Counted from the stretch's first letter, positions 15,415-25,168 are shown. The stretch: 33,194 nucleotides of DNA from Bacteroidales bacterium (GCA_012837685.1 DUQS01000040.1:1-33194), one strand, 5' to 3'. Made by a program: numbers and translations. The notes: generated by a model not told the origin, from the sequence alone.

Positions 15415-16262
15415 AGAACAAACCGCTCGTTCCAACCACAATAGAACGTAGAAAACTTTCCGTTCAATTTTTCCGTAAAAATTTTAATAGCTTCTTCGCC
15501 CGTGCAATGTCCGCTTATCAATTGCATATCGGGATATAAACGATTGATTTTGTTGGCAAGTGCAATTATTTCCTCTTCATTTTCAAAACCGTCCACTAAA
15601 TGCATGCCGCCGATGAACGCTTTTATTTGCTGACATTGTGCAAATGTTTTGCAATCATCAATGATGTTCAGTACACCGTTGTGTGAGCATGGCGACAAAA
15701 TAATCAATCCTTCGGAGGTTTTTATAACCACAGCCATTTCGTGGTCGAAATTGTCCAACCGTTCACCCGAAGTATCGGCGATTGAGAGAAATTTATTTGC
15801 TTGCGGTAGCGAATATTTACGGCTTTTTGGAAAAACTATAGCGACCTGTTGCGTGAGCCACATATTGGTGTGCTTTGCCACAAAACGAGGATTATCTTTT
15901 ATTGTTTTTTTGTCAATTCCAATTTCTCTTTTAAGGGTGTGTCGAGAAGAAAAGTAATTGTATTTCAACAATTTTTCCGAAGCGAAAATTTTAGCAGTGT
16001 TGTTTTTATCGAGAAATTCGCTAATTCCTCCGGTATGGTCGTTGTGTCCATGCGAAAGTAGCAAAGTGTCGATTTTTGAGATAGAGATGCCCAAATGTTC
16101 GGCATTGGCAGAAAAATTTCTTGAAGCTCCGGTATCCAACAGAAATCGGTGATTGTCCACTTCAAAATAAAAAGAGAGACCATGTTCGCATTCCAGCGAT
16201 TGAAGTTCCTTTTCTTTCGCCATTCTATTGTCAACCAGCACGCATATAGTTAGATAATCCAT
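15411..16262 (-). CDS. MBL-fold metallo-hydrolase of the COG1237 type
   Basis: A 283-residue cytoplasmic metallo-beta-lactamase-fold protein. The motif LLSHGHNDHTGG gives metal ligands H71, H73, D75 and H76. SPCSHNGVLNIIDD, IGGMHL and SGHCTGEEA are signatures of the group that includes dihydropterin-ribofuranosyl-aminobenzene phosphate synthase-like proteins (COG1237). Bacterial members are mostly uncharacterised, and methanopterin synthesis is not expected here, so I give no substrate. The frame is open to a TTG at 16289; the ATG at 16262 is preferred. It is monocistronic, convergent with nspC and separated from the upstream serine hydrolase by about 100 bp of AT-rich sequence. Confidence 0.82.
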   Translation of the reverse strand: MDYLTICVLVDNRMAKEKELQSLECEHGLSFYFEVDNHRFLLDTGASRNFSANAEHLGISISKIDTLLLSHGHNDHTGGISEFLDKNNTAKIFASEKLLKYNYFSSRHTLKREIGIDKKTIKDNPRFVAKHTNMWLTQQVAIVFPKSRKYSLPQANKFLSIADTSGERLDNFDHEMAVVIKTSEGLIILSPCSHNGVLNIIDDCKTFAQCQQIKAFIGGMHLVDGFENEEEIIALANKINRLYPDMQLISGHCTGEEAIKIFTEKLNGKFSTFYCGWNERFVL

Positions 16263-16361
16263 TTTTTCTTTTGTTTTATGATAGTGCAAAAGTGTAACAA
16301 TAAAATGAAAACAACAAATTTTATCTCTTAAAATTGAAAAATAATTAGGTCTGAAAAGCGA

Positions 16362-17528
16362 TTATTTCACTACACGATAGACGCAATTAGCAACGGCTTT
16401 GCGCAACGGAACGACAGAACCTTTGTCGTCGGGGTGAACACGGTTGGTCAATATGATAATTGCTGTTTTGCTGTCGAAATCAATCATAATAGAAGTGCCC
16501 GTATAACCGGTATGCACTATAGTTCGGTTGCCAAAATCGCTTTTTGCAGATGCGTATGCCGACGAAATATCCCATCCTAAAGCTCTTCCTAATAGTTTTT
16601 CGGTATAGAGTTGTTGCACGGTGGAAGGTTTTAAAATACGCTTGCCGTGGTAAGCACCGTCACCAAGCAACATGGCTGAAAAGATTGTTAAATCGCCTGC
16701 AGTAGAGAACAATCCCGCATTGCCCGAAATGCCGTTATTGGCTATTTGTGCCAGCGGGTCGTGTACAATGCCTTTAAGCACCGTTCCGTCGGGTTGACGT
16801 TCCGTTGGAACGCACATTGATTTTAATTTGCCTTTCGGACAATAGTCGGTATGTGCCATTCCTAAGGGCAAAAATAGATTTTTTTGAGCAAATGTTTGCA
16901 GAGATTCTTCCGAAACTTTTTCAATAATGAATTGTAATGTAATGAAATTCAGGCAACTGTAAAGAAATTTAGTGCGTGGCGGGAATTGGCGTTTACACGT
17001 ATTGATGTGGTTGGTCAATGTTTCTCGATTTGCTGTTCCGTACGTATTGCGCAACGTTGCAATGCCCACGTAGGAGGGCAATCCCGAAGTGTGCGTTAGC
17101 AAATCGACCACACGAATAGGCTGCGTTTCATTGGCATCGGTATAATTACGAAAGTTAGGAAGAAATTTATCTACTCTATCCTCCAAACGGATAAGTCCTT
17201 TTTCTATCAGCAACATTGCACACGTAGTTGTAGCCACAGCTTTACTGACAGAAGCTAAATCGAATACAGCATCAATGGTCATTGGCACGGTATCGGGATA
17301 GATTTGTTTATTGCCGAAAGCTTTGATGTAAACCGTTTTGTCGCCTCTTACAACGGCAACTACCGCTCCGGGAATAGTCTGTTGGGCAATGGCGGAATTG
17401 ACAATTGTGTCAATGCAAGATAAACGCTGAACTTCTGTCTTTACAGTTTTAGGCGAAGCTTGAACAGTTAGTTCGGCGGCAATTAAGCAAAAAAGCGACA
17501 GAGTTATTGTGTGTAAGAGACGATTCAT
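16362..17528 (-). CDS. Secreted serine hydrolase, class C beta-lactamase-like
   Basis: A 388-residue protein with a Sec signal peptide (residues 1 to about 24, ending TVQASP). The penicillin-binding/class C fold motifs are present: S93-V-S-K96 (SxxK nucleophile), YSCLN (the YxN element, with Cys in place of Asn at the third position), and HTGYTG near the C-terminus (KTG equivalent). LLTHTSGLPSY is another typical block. Such proteins are esterases, D-aminopeptidases or peptidoglycan hydrolases as often as beta-lactamases, so antibiotic resistance should not be assumed. It lies 42 nt downstream of the SulP gene on the same strand and may be transcribed with it. Confidence 0.85.
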   Translation of the reverse strand: MNRLLHTITLSLFCLIAAELTVQASPKTVKTEVQRLSCIDTIVNSAIAQQTIPGAVVAVVRGDKTVYIKAFGNKQIYPDTVPMTIDAVFDLASVSKAVATTTCAMLLIEKGLIRLEDRVDKFLPNFRNYTDANETQPIRVVDLLTHTSGLPSYVGIATLRNTYGTANRETLTNHINTCKRQFPPRTKFLYSCLNFITLQFIIEKVSEESLQTFAQKNLFLPLGMAHTDYCPKGKLKSMCVPTERQPDGTVLKGIVHDPLAQIANNGISGNAGLFSTAGDLTIFSAMLLGDGAYHGKRILKPSTVQQLYTEKLLGRALGWDISSAYASAKSDFGNRTIVHTGYTGTSIMIDFDSKTAIIILTNRVHPDDKGSVVPLRKAVANCVYRVVK

Positions 17529-17570
17529 TTTTAATGTAAAAATAAGGTTTGCAAAACAAATGGTAAAAGT

Positions 17571-19280
17571 CTATTTAAGTAGGCTTTCGGCGCGCTTTAA
17601 TGCTGCGTTGATGTGCGGGCAAATATTCTCTTTTCCAATGATTTCTTTAAATCCGGCTTTTATCAAAGTATCGCGTACCGAAGGATTTACGCCCGACAAT
17701 ACTACGGTGATGCCTTCGCGTTGCGATTGTCGGCATAGATTTTCCAAATTGTGCAATCCCGTAGAGTCGATAAATGGCACTTTACGCATACGAATGACGC
17801 GTACTTGTGGTGTTTCACCTCCTGTTTGCATCATAATTTCATCGAATTTGTTAGCAATGCCGAAAAAGTAAGGACCATCAATTTCGTAAACTTCTATGCC
17901 ATCGGCAATGGTTAGTTTTTGTTCGTTTAAGGCGATGTCCGTTCCTTCACTCGGGTCTATTTCATCGTAAAACACCTTAATTGATGTTGATTCGCTAGTG
18001 CGGTGCAAGAAAAGTACAATGGCTAACAGCAAGCCAACTTCGATAGCAATCGTTAAGTCGAAAACAACTGTCAGTACAAAAGTCGTCAGCATGACAGCAA
18101 AGTCTGATTTCGGATTTTTCGATAGCGACACAATCGTGCGCCATCCGCTCATGTTGTAGGCTACCATAATTAGCACGCCGGCTAAGCAAGCCATAGGAAT
18201 ATAACCCACCAAATTACCTAAAAATAACAGCACCAGCAACAATACTCCGGCGTGTATCAAACCGGCAACAGGCGTACGTCCGCCATTGTTGATGTTCGTC
18301 ATGGTGCGCGCTATGGCTCCCGTGGCGGGTATGCCGCCGAAAAACGGCACAACGATGTTGGCAATGCCTTGTCCTATTAATTCGGTATTGGAGTTGTGTT
18401 TGTCTCCTATAACACTGTCGGCTACCATGGCAGACAGGAGCGACTCTATTGCTCCTAACATTGCAATTGTAAACGCGGAAGGAGCCAAAAGTTGCATCAA
18501 ACCGAACAATGTTTGTCCTTCGGCAAAATTGAGTCGTGGCATTTTGGGGGCGGGAATGCCTGTAGGCAATTCGTACAGGTCGCCGATGGTGCGAATGCTT
18601 TCGATGCCTCCGAAACGTTTCATTGCCCAAACAATGACAGTTATCACTATTATTGCCACCAATGAACCCGGAATTTTTTTAGAAATTTTAGGTGTAAATA
18701 TAATAATGAGCAAAGTAGTAATTCCAATAGCCAATGCCCACCAATTAACTTGAGAAACGTTTTGGAAATAGCAAATCCATTTATCAATGAAGTTTGCCGG
18801 AACGTTGGTCAGTCCCAAACCGAACAAATCGTTCATTTGCGTGGAAAAAATAGTCAGTGCAATACCTGCCGTAAATCCCACAACAACGGGGTAAGGTACA
18901 AATTTTATGACGTTTCCAAGACGAAATGCTCCCATCAGCACAAGCAGTACCCCCGCCATAATAGTGGCAATAGCCAATCCGGCAACGCCGTGCTGTTGAA
19001 TGATGCCGTAAATGACAACAATAAATGCGCCTGTAGGTCCGCCTATTTGCACTTTGGAACCGCCCAGAAGCGAAATGAGAAATCCGGCAATGATGGCTGT
19101 TACTAATCCTTCAGTAGGTCCAACGCCCGATGCGATACCAAACGCTATAGCCAGCGGTATGGCAACAATTCCGACAATGACACCTGCCATCAAATCCGCC
19201 GCAAAGCGTTCTTTGGAGTAGTTTTTTAAACAAGTGATAATTTTTGGGTAGAATACTTTTTTTACCGAAATCTTCATCAA
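17571..19280 (-). CDS. SulP-family anion transporter with STAS domain
   Basis: An inner-membrane SLC26/SulP transporter of 569 residues. The opening DLMAGVIVGIVAIPLAIAFGIASGVGPTEGL (29-59) is the family signature. Some 10-14 hydrophobic helices run to about residue 430, including GGPTGAFIVVI and FGGIPATGAIARTMTN. A cytoplasmic STAS domain closes the protein (about 455-555), containing VPFIDSTGLHNL. Substrate could be sulfate, bicarbonate or another anion; sequence alone does not decide, and no sulfate assimilation or carbonic anhydrase gene is adjacent. It has its own promoter (19371-19402), so it is not part of the ilv operon upstream. The ATG one codon downstream (19277) is an equally possible start. 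Confidence 0.9.
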   Translation of the reverse strand: MMKISVKKVFYPKIITCLKNYSKERFAADLMAGVIVGIVAIPLAIAFGIASGVGPTEGLVTAIIAGFLISLLGGSKVQIGGPTGAFIVVIYGIIQQHGVAGLAIATIMAGVLLVLMGAFRLGNVIKFVPYPVVVGFTAGIALTIFSTQMNDLFGLGLTNVPANFIDKWICYFQNVSQVNWWALAIGITTLLIIIFTPKISKKIPGSLVAIIVITVIVWAMKRFGGIESIRTIGDLYELPTGIPAPKMPRLNFAEGQTLFGLMQLLAPSAFTIAMLGAIESLLSAMVADSVIGDKHNSNTELIGQGIANIVVPFFGGIPATGAIARTMTNINNGGRTPVAGLIHAGVLLLVLLFLGNLVGYIPMACLAGVLIMVAYNMSGWRTIVSLSKNPKSDFAVMLTTFVLTVVFDLTIAIEVGLLLAIVLFLHRTSESTSIKVFYDEIDPSEGTDIALNEQKLTIADGIEVYEIDGPYFFGIANKFDEIMMQTGGETPQVRVIRMRKVPFIDSTGLHNLENLCRQSQREGITVVLSGVNPSVRDTLIKAGFKEIIGKENICPHINAALKRAESLLK

Positions 19281-19370
19281 AAAACGATTTTTTTATACTA
19301 TCGATTTACACCGAGAGTTTTGATTACAATAAATTGTTAAGTGATTTTCAGAAAAATTAGACAAGGATTA

Positions 19371-19402
19371 CAAAGATAGTCATTTTACTGAAAATAAACA
19401 AA
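19371..19402 (-). promoter_or_regulatory. Bacteroides-type promoter of the SulP gene
   Basis: On the minus strand: TTTG at 19402-19399, 20-nt spacer, TATCTTTG at 19378-19371. Full consensus match. It lies in the gap after the acyl-ACP thioesterase and gives a leader of about 85 nt. Confidence 0.8.
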
Positions 19403-19433
19403 ATGGAGATAGTCAGAAAATTAAAACGATTTT

Positions 19434-20165
19434 TTAAGGATTTTCCCTCCAACAAAATTGTGCCTTGCAGCACGATTTTCCATCTGCCAATTTTACTTCA
19501 AATTGCGATTTGTCGGGAGTGTCGGTAAAAGCGATAACAATTTCGTCGCCAAATACGGTTTCGTGCATATAATTAATATCGCAACGCTTGATAAAACTCT
19601 TTCGAAAGCGCTCCAACGGCAAGCAATCGGTCATCCATTCGATGTATTTCATGCTGTTTGAATGCTCGTTCATATCAATATCGCTGTATTTGACGGTGTG
19701 TTGTATCGTTTGTGCATTTTCATGAAGTTCACCGATGCGCACAGGTCGTTCGATGGGTAGCGACTTCGGAATGATATGTTGTATAAAATCTGTCCATTCT
19801 AAAAGGTTGGTTGGACGACGCGTGGCTAAATCAATCATAGCCCACAAAGCGCAGGCGTAGCCGATGATGTTTTGTTGGCTGTCGTAAATTTTGAAGTTAC
19901 GCGCCGAAGTTATTTTGTTGCAATCTTCAATCCATGTTTCTATTTCGATGTACTCATTTTGGGCGGGATAACGTGTCATTTCTATAGTTAGGCGCGAAAG
20001 CACCCACGTTAAGTTTTGGGCTTGTATTAGTTCGATTCCGAAACTCAATTCTTTGGCAGCCATACCGGCGGCATTGAGCAGATGGTTGCCTATGGTGCGC
20101 AACGTGGCTAATCCCTTGTAGTCGCATTCTTGCGGATAAATTGTGAAATGGAATTTTTGTGCCAT
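19434..20165 (-). CDS. Acyl-ACP thioesterase (FatA/FatB family)
   Basis: Releases free fatty acids from acyl carrier protein. It has 243 residues arranged as two hot-dog domains: an N-terminal half with NLTWVLSRLTIEMTRYPAQNE (51-71), and a C-terminal half with KYSDIDMNEHSNSMKYIEWM (159-178). The DxNxHxN catalytic signature is D164, N166, H168 and N170. It is the last gene of the ilv operon, starting 4 nt after ilvN ends. In Bacteroides, as I recall, the same gene sits between ilvN and ilvC, so an involvement with branched-chain acyl groups or membrane fluidity is a reasonable guess but unproved. No ilvC follows here. Confidence 0.88.
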   Translation of the reverse strand: MAQKFHFTIYPQECDYKGLATLRTIGNHLLNAAGMAAKELSFGIELIQAQNLTWVLSRLTIEMTRYPAQNEYIEIETWIEDCNKITSARNFKIYDSQQNIIGYACALWAMIDLATRRPTNLLEWTDFIQHIIPKSLPIERPVRIGELHENAQTIQHTVKYSDIDMNEHSNSMKYIEWMTDCLPLERFRKSFIKRCDINYMHETVFGDEIVIAFTDTPDKSQFEVKLADGKSCCKAQFCWRENP

Positions 20166-20169
20166 TTTT

Positions 20170-20742
20170 CTAATTTTCTATATCTTCATCTTCTATCATT
20201 GCTGCTCTTGAAGCAAGCATATCGCTCAATCGTTCTACTTTACCTTTGGTGATGGCTACTCGTCCCGAACGGATAAATTGCAGAACTCCAATGGTTTGGC
20301 TCAATTCATCAAACAGGTTTTGCGTGTCTTCGTAAAGTCCGGTTTTTTCAACAACGATGCAACTGGAATTTATTTCGAGAATGCGCACATTGTAACGGCG
20401 AATGAGCGATTCAACGCTACCCATTTCCATTACTTTTTCGGTAGAGAGCTTGTAGAGGGCAATTTCTTGCGAAACCAACTCTTCATCTACGTTGTAGTAA
20501 GCTTTTAGCACATCGATGCGCTTATCTATTTGTTTGACCACTTTTTCAATTATGTCGCGCGTGGTTTCCACCGTAATGGTGAATTTGTGTATGCCTTTTA
20601 GTGCCGATGGCGACACGGACAGTGTTTCGATGTTCAACTGTCGGCGTGTGAAAATAATGGTGATTTGGTTGAGTAGCCCCGGCGTGTTTTCCGAGAAAAC
20701 CGTTACCGTATAAAGTCGTTTTTCCAATGTCGAATCTTTCAT
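20170..20742 (-). CDS. ilvN: Acetolactate synthase small (regulatory) subunit
   Basis: Regulatory partner of IlvB. It has 190 residues from the ATG at 20742, which overlaps the ilvB stop as ATGA and so is translationally coupled; the upstream frame extension to 20784 lies inside ilvB and is not used. The N-terminal ACT domain (LYTVTVFSENTPGLLNQITIIFTRRQLNIETLSVSPSA, about 10-47) is the usual valine-binding site. The second half holds the C-terminal small-subunit domain (ELVSQEIALYKL and later IVVEKTGLYEDTQNLFDEL). The protein ends in an acidic MIEDEDIEN tail. Confidence 0.92.
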   Translation of the reverse strand: MKDSTLEKRLYTVTVFSENTPGLLNQITIIFTRRQLNIETLSVSPSALKGIHKFTITVETTRDIIEKVVKQIDKRIDVLKAYYNVDEELVSQEIALYKLSTEKVMEMGSVESLIRRYNVRILEINSSCIVVEKTGLYEDTQNLFDELSQTIGVLQFIRSGRVAITKGKVERLSDMLASRAAMIEDEDIEN

Positions 20743-22454
20743 AATTTTATTTTTTCTCCGTTTACGATAATGTTTGTAACGCATGTTCCTGCAGGTATCA
20801 TCGGATAGACTAAACCACTTTCTTCCACGTCTACCACCAATAAATAGGGTTCATCGTTGGCGAGCATGGTGTCTATTGCCGTATCTAATTTGCTGCGTTC
20901 CGAAACTCTTTCCGATTTGATGCCGTATGCTTTTGCAATAGCTACAAAATCAGGGTTTTGCATTGGGGTTGATGAATAGCGTTTGGCGTGGAAAAGTTCT
21001 TGCCATTGGCGCACCATGCCGAGGTAATTGTTGTTGAGAATTACTATTTTTACGCCAATTTTTTCCTGCATAATTGTACCCAATTCTTGCATGGTCATTT
21101 GAAAACCGCCGTCGCCGACAAACAGTACTACGGTTCTGTCCGGTGCACCGATTTTTGCGCCGATTGCCGCAGGAACACCAAATCCCATTGTGCCTAAGCC
21201 GCCCGATGTAATGAAACTTTTCGGTTGCGTAAATTTTGAATAACGCGCTGCCATCATTTGGTTTTGACCAACGTCAGTTACCACAACTGCTTCATGGCGA
21301 GTAGCTTCCGATATTTTTGCAATGGTTTCGCCCATTTTTATAGCTCCATTTTTTGGGTGTATTTCGTAGTCGATAACCAATTCTTTCTCTTTTTGTTCGG
21401 CTTCTTCAAACGATGCTATCCATTCGGTGTGCGTGTTTTTGTTCAGAAGTTTTGTAACTAGTGGCAGTGTGGTTTTTACGTTACCTAAAATGGGTACGTC
21501 CGCAGGAATGTTTTTGCCTATTTCTGCGGCATCAATGTCGAAATGGATAACTTTTGCCTGTTTTGCGTAGGTGCTAAGGTCGCCTGTAACGCGGTCGTCG
21601 AAACGCATACCAATGGCAATCAACACATCGCATTCGTTGGTTTTCAAATTGGGTGCAATGTTGCCGTGCATACCCAGCATACCTTTATTTAGTGGGAAGT
21701 CAGACGGCATAACCGATTCACCCAACAGTGTCCAACCGGCAGGAATGTCTGCTTTGGTGAGAAATTCTTGCAATTCCTCCTCCGCATTACCTAACGCAAC
21801 GCCTTGTCCTATCAATGCGAATGGTTTTTTGGCTTGATTTATCAGTTGTGCGGCTTCTTCTATCTTTTGGATATTGGGCTTGAGCACAGGCACATAGCTA
21901 CGTATGAATGTGCATTTTTCGGGTTGATAGTGTTTTACTAAACCGGTTTGTGCGTTTTTTGTAAAGTCGAGTACAACAGGTCCCTTTCGACCACTTCGCG
22001 CAATGTAAAATGCTCTTGCCACTGCCCACGCTATTTCTTCGGGACGGCGAATTTGGTAGCTCCATTTTGTAATAGGCTGTGTAATGCCCACTACGTCAAT
22101 TTCTTGAAAAGCGTCCGTTCCCAAAAGATTTGTGCCCACTTGTCCGGTAATTACTACAAGCGGTGTACTATCGAGCATGGCATCGCCAATTCCGGTGATG
22201 ACATTTGTGGCAGCCGGTCCTGATGTTACAATACAGACGCCAACTTTTCCGGATATGCGCGCATAGCCTTGTGCTGCATGGATAGAACCTTGCTCGTGGC
22301 GACCAAGCACATAATGTATTTTATCGAAATAGTCGTAGAGTGCGTCAAAAACGGGAATAATGGCACCACCCGGATAACCGAAAATAGTGTCCGTTCCTTC
22401 ATGCATTATCGAGTGGATAAATGCGTGTGCACCTGAGAGTTGAGTTGTTTTCAT
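20739..22454 (-). CDS. ilvB: Acetolactate synthase large (catalytic) subunit
   Basis: ThDP- and FAD-dependent condensation of pyruvate to acetolactate (valine/leucine) or with 2-ketobutyrate to acetohydroxybutyrate (isoleucine). It has 571 residues. FGYPGGAIIPVFDAL is followed by GRHEQGSIHAAQGYAR with the conserved Glu54 that activates ThDP. GMHGNIAPN and the central domain follow, and the ThDP-Mg motif GDGGFQMTMQEL...NNNYLGMVRQWQ is in the C-terminal third. FGVPAAIGAKIGAP is also standard. It begins directly after the ilvD stop with no spacer and overlaps ilvN by 4 nt. Confidence 0.95.
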   Translation of the reverse strand: MKTTQLSGAHAFIHSIMHEGTDTIFGYPGGAIIPVFDALYDYFDKIHYVLGRHEQGSIHAAQGYARISGKVGVCIVTSGPAATNVITGIGDAMLDSTPLVVITGQVGTNLLGTDAFQEIDVVGITQPITKWSYQIRRPEEIAWAVARAFYIARSGRKGPVVLDFTKNAQTGLVKHYQPEKCTFIRSYVPVLKPNIQKIEEAAQLINQAKKPFALIGQGVALGNAEEELQEFLTKADIPAGWTLLGESVMPSDFPLNKGMLGMHGNIAPNLKTNECDVLIAIGMRFDDRVTGDLSTYAKQAKVIHFDIDAAEIGKNIPADVPILGNVKTTLPLVTKLLNKNTHTEWIASFEEAEQKEKELVIDYEIHPKNGAIKMGETIAKISEATRHEAVVVTDVGQNQMMAARYSKFTQPKSFITSGGLGTMGFGVPAAIGAKIGAPDRTVVLFVGDGGFQMTMQELGTIMQEKIGVKIVILNNNYLGMVRQWQELFHAKRYSSTPMQNPDFVAIAKAYGIKSERVSERSKLDTAIDTMLANDEPYLLVVDVEESGLVYPMIPAGTCVTNIIVNGEKIKL

Positions 22455-24278
22455 TTATTCAATTATTCTAATAGCCCCTTTGTCGGCTGAGCTGACTAAG
22501 TTGGCATAAGCTTTTAACGATTTTGGTATTTGCCGATTTCTATCGCGCGGAGTAAACGCTTTTCTTCCAAAAGAGAGTTCAGCGTTGCGGCGTTGCGCAA
22601 GTTCTTCGTCCGAAAGTTCTACATTAATGCTTCTTTCGGGAATGTTTATAGTAATGATGTCGCCATCTTTTATAAGTCCAATGTTGCCACCTGCGGCAGC
22701 TTCGGGTGAAATGTGTCCGATGCTGAGACCTGATGTTCCGCCCGAAAAACGCCCGTCTGTAATCAGCGCACATGCTTTGCCAAGGCGTTTTGATTTGATG
22801 TAGGAAGTGGGGTAGAGCATTTCTTGCATTCCCGGTCCGCCTTTGGGTCCTTCGTGTGTTATTACTACCACGTCGCCGGCATGAACTTTATTGCCCAAAA
22901 TGCCTTCGCAAGCCGCTTCTTGTGAGGTAAAAACGACAGCTTTACCCGAAAATTTCCAAATATTTTCATCTACTCCGGCTGTTTTTACTACGCAACCGTC
23001 TTGAGCAATATTGCCTTTTAGCACTGCCAAACCGCCGTCTTTGCTGTAAGCGTTTTCAACATTGCGTATGCAGCCGTTTTTTCTGTCGGTGTCCAAAGTC
23101 GGGTAGTAGCTGTTTTGCGAACCCATTTCCAAACTGAAGCGATTAGCCGGTGCACTTTTGTAAACCTGTACGGCTTTGTCGTTGGGATTTGGTTTTGTGA
23201 TGCTGTAAATGTCAATAGCTTGATGCAATGTCAATCCGTCCACACGTTTGACCGATGCGTCTATCAAATTGGTTTTATACAGTTCTTCCAAGATGGCTAA
23301 AACGCCGCCGGCACGATTTACGTCCTGTATATGGTAGGAGTAATTTGGGGCGACTTTGCACAAACAGGGAATTTTGCGCGACAACGCATCAATATCGTCC
23401 ATAGTAAAGTCGGTTTCTGCTTCGTGTGCTACCGCCAAAAGATGAAGAATGGTGTTGGTTGACCCACCCATGGCAATATCTAAACTCATAGCATTGAGAA
23501 ATGCTGTGCGTGTAGCGATAGAGCGCGGCAGAACGAAAGTGTCGTTGTTGCGGTAATATTTGTAAGCGTTGTCCACTATGATGCGGGCTGCTTCCAAAAA
23601 TAGGTTTTTACGATTGACATGTGTTGCCACTATGGTACCGTTGCCGGGTAGCGACAATCCCAACGCTTCGGTTAAACAATTCATTGAATTGGCGGTAAAC
23701 ATACCTGAACAAGAGCCGCAAGTAGGGCAAACACGATTTTCTACCTCTTCCACTTCTTTGTCGGAAACGGAAAGGTCGCCTCCTTGCACCATAGCGTCAA
23801 TCATGTTCACGGCTTTCCCGCGATATTCTCCGGCTTCCATTGGTCCTCCCGATACAAATATGGCAGGAATGTTTAGGCGCATGGCTGCCATTAGCATTCC
23901 GGGGGTAATTTTATCGCAATTGCTGATGCATATCATAGCATCGGCTTGATGCGCATTGACCATATATTCGACACTGTCGGCAATGATGTCGCGGCTCGGA
24001 AGCGAATAGAGCATACCTTCGTGTCCCATGGCTATGCCGTCGTCAATGGCAATAGTGTTGAATTCGGCAGCAAAACAGCCGAGTTTTTCAATTTCAGCCT
24101 TTATCTGTTGTCCTATATCGTGCAGGTGCACATGCCCCGGCACAAATTGTGTGAACGAATTGACAATGGCGATAATGGGATGTCCTATTTGTTCAGGTTT
24201 CATGCCGTTGGCTTTCCACAACGACCTTGCTCCTGCCATTCGCCTGCCTATGGTACATTTTGCGCTGCGTAATTTCAT
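22455..24278 (-). CDS. ilvD: Dihydroxy-acid dehydratase, E. coli-type
   Basis: Dehydrates dihydroxyisovalerate and dihydroxymethylvalerate to the 2-keto acids of branched-chain amino acids. It has 607 residues and closely follows the E. coli enzyme. The first region reads [15 protein letters not shown], without the Cys present in the N-x-C-N-x-H motif of the oxygen-stable [2Fe-2S] type. CISNCDK (C117, C121) and [11 protein letters not shown] (C184, C187, C190) supply the remaining cysteines, so an oxygen-labile [4Fe-4S] cluster is expected. [15 protein letters not shown] is the C-terminal signature. Its ATG shares one base with the stop of the upstream coiled-coil gene (TAATG). Confidence 0.95.
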   Translation of the reverse strand: MKLRSAKCTIGRRMAGARSLWKANGMKPEQIGHPIIAIVNSFTQFVPGHVHLHDIGQQIKAEIEKLGCFAAEFNTIAIDDGIAMGHEGMLYSLPSRDIIADSVEYMVNAHQADAMICISNCDKITPGMLMAAMRLNIPAIFVSGGPMEAGEYRGKAVNMIDAMVQGGDLSVSDKEVEEVENRVCPTCGSCSGMFTANSMNCLTEALGLSLPGNGTIVATHVNRKNLFLEAARIIVDNAYKYYRNNDTFVLPRSIATRTAFLNAMSLDIAMGGSTNTILHLLAVAHEAETDFTMDDIDALSRKIPCLCKVAPNYSYHIQDVNRAGGVLAILEELYKTNLIDASVKRVDGLTLHQAIDIYSITKPNPNDKAVQVYKSAPANRFSLEMGSQNSYYPTLDTDRKNGCIRNVENAYSKDGGLAVLKGNIAQDGCVVKTAGVDENIWKFSGKAVVFTSQEAACEGILGNKVHAGDVVVITHEGPKGGPGMQEMLYPTSYIKSKRLGKACALITDGRFSGGTSGLSIGHISPEAAAGGNIGLIKDGDIITINIPERSINVELSDEELAQRRNAELSFGRKAFTPRDRNRQIPKSLKAYANLVSSADKGAIRIIE

Positions 24279-25168
24279 TATTTTTCAAGTTTAAATTGAT
24301 GAACTCCTATCAGTTGGTTATCGGCGAATATATCCACGCGATAAGTGCCTGCATTCAGCACTTCTTCCACGTTCCAATAGAGAAACATATCTGTATTTTC
24401 GCCCGTATATTCTACCGTTTTTTTACATGAATAGGGAATGGATTTATCTTCGTAACGGAACACATCCGTCGATTTTTTTGTCAGCACGTAGTCGTCGGGC
24501 GTAACAATGCGCAGGTAAACCGTCTTCATACCCGTTTCCGCCGTGATATTTTTGACTATCGTAAACGAAATTTTAAATCGTGCTATGCGACTTATTCTAC
24601 TTGTTTTTCTATCCCTGTCGGTAAATGTTTCTACTTGTATATTAGTTGCTTCCAACAGCGATGCTTTGGTAATTGTTTCCTGAAGTTGTTCCCGTTCTTT
24701 TGACAATTCCGTTACGGTTTGCGTTGCTTGCACATATTTTTGTTTTACTTCCGTATTTTCGGTTTTTAGTTGCGTGTTTAGTCTGTTTAGCGAATCAACT
24801 TGCGTTACGTAGTGCACCAATACTTTTCTCACCGATGCCAATTCCGATTTCAATTCGGCTATTCTGCGTGCGTTGGTAGCTTTCACAGTGCGCAACTCTT
24901 CGAGTAGCAGTTGCACCCGTTGTTGTTCTTTGTCCACCAATTTTAGCAGCGAATCGTTGTTTATCTTGTACGAAAAACCCTCTATTTGCAGAGCTATCTC
25001 GGAATATTCGTCTTCCAGTTGCTGCTTTTCGTAAGTCATCAGTTCCACCATTTCGCCCATCTCTTTTTCGGTGTTTTTCATTTTCATAAACACAAAAAAA
25101 AGTGCCGCAGCAAGCAACAAAATGATAATGGAACCAATAATAATTGCTAATTTTGTCTTTGTATTCAT
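24278..25168 (-). CDS. Membrane-anchored coiled-coil protein of unknown function, first gene of the ilv operon
   Basis: A 296-residue protein. Residues 6-28 form one membrane helix ([23 protein letters not shown]). Residues 32-175 are Glu/Gln/Lys/Leu-rich with heptad-like spacing and predict a long coiled coil, probably periplasmic. The last 110 residues form a compact beta-rich domain ([33 protein letters not shown], then [21 protein letters not shown]), like a small sandwich. I recognise this only as a Bacteroidota-type hypothetical protein. It is co-transcribed with ilvD: the stop and the ilvD ATG share one base. The operon promoter lies upstream of it, not of ilvD. A structural envelope role is more likely from its architecture than a metabolic one. 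Confidence 0.75.
   Translation of the reverse strand: MNTKTKLAIIIGSIIILLLAAALFFVFMKMKNTEKEMGEMVELMTYEKQQLEDEYSEIALQIEGFSYKINNDSLLKLVDKEQQRVQLLLEELRTVKATNARRIAELKSELASVRKVLVHYVTQVDSLNRLNTQLKTENTEVKQKYVQATQTVTELSKEREQLQETITKASLLEATNIQVETFTDRDRKTSRISRIARFKISFTIVKNITAETGMKTVYLRIVTPDDYVLTKKSTDVFRYEDKSIPYSCKKTVEYTGENTDMFLYWNVEEVLNAGTYRVDIFADNQLIGVHQFKLEK

Noticed and set aside
16362-17528. Antibiotic-resistance beta-lactamase
   Set aside because: The SxxK and HTG motifs define the broad serine hydrolase fold; the YxN motif is altered (YSC), and nothing indicates beta-lactam hydrolysis.
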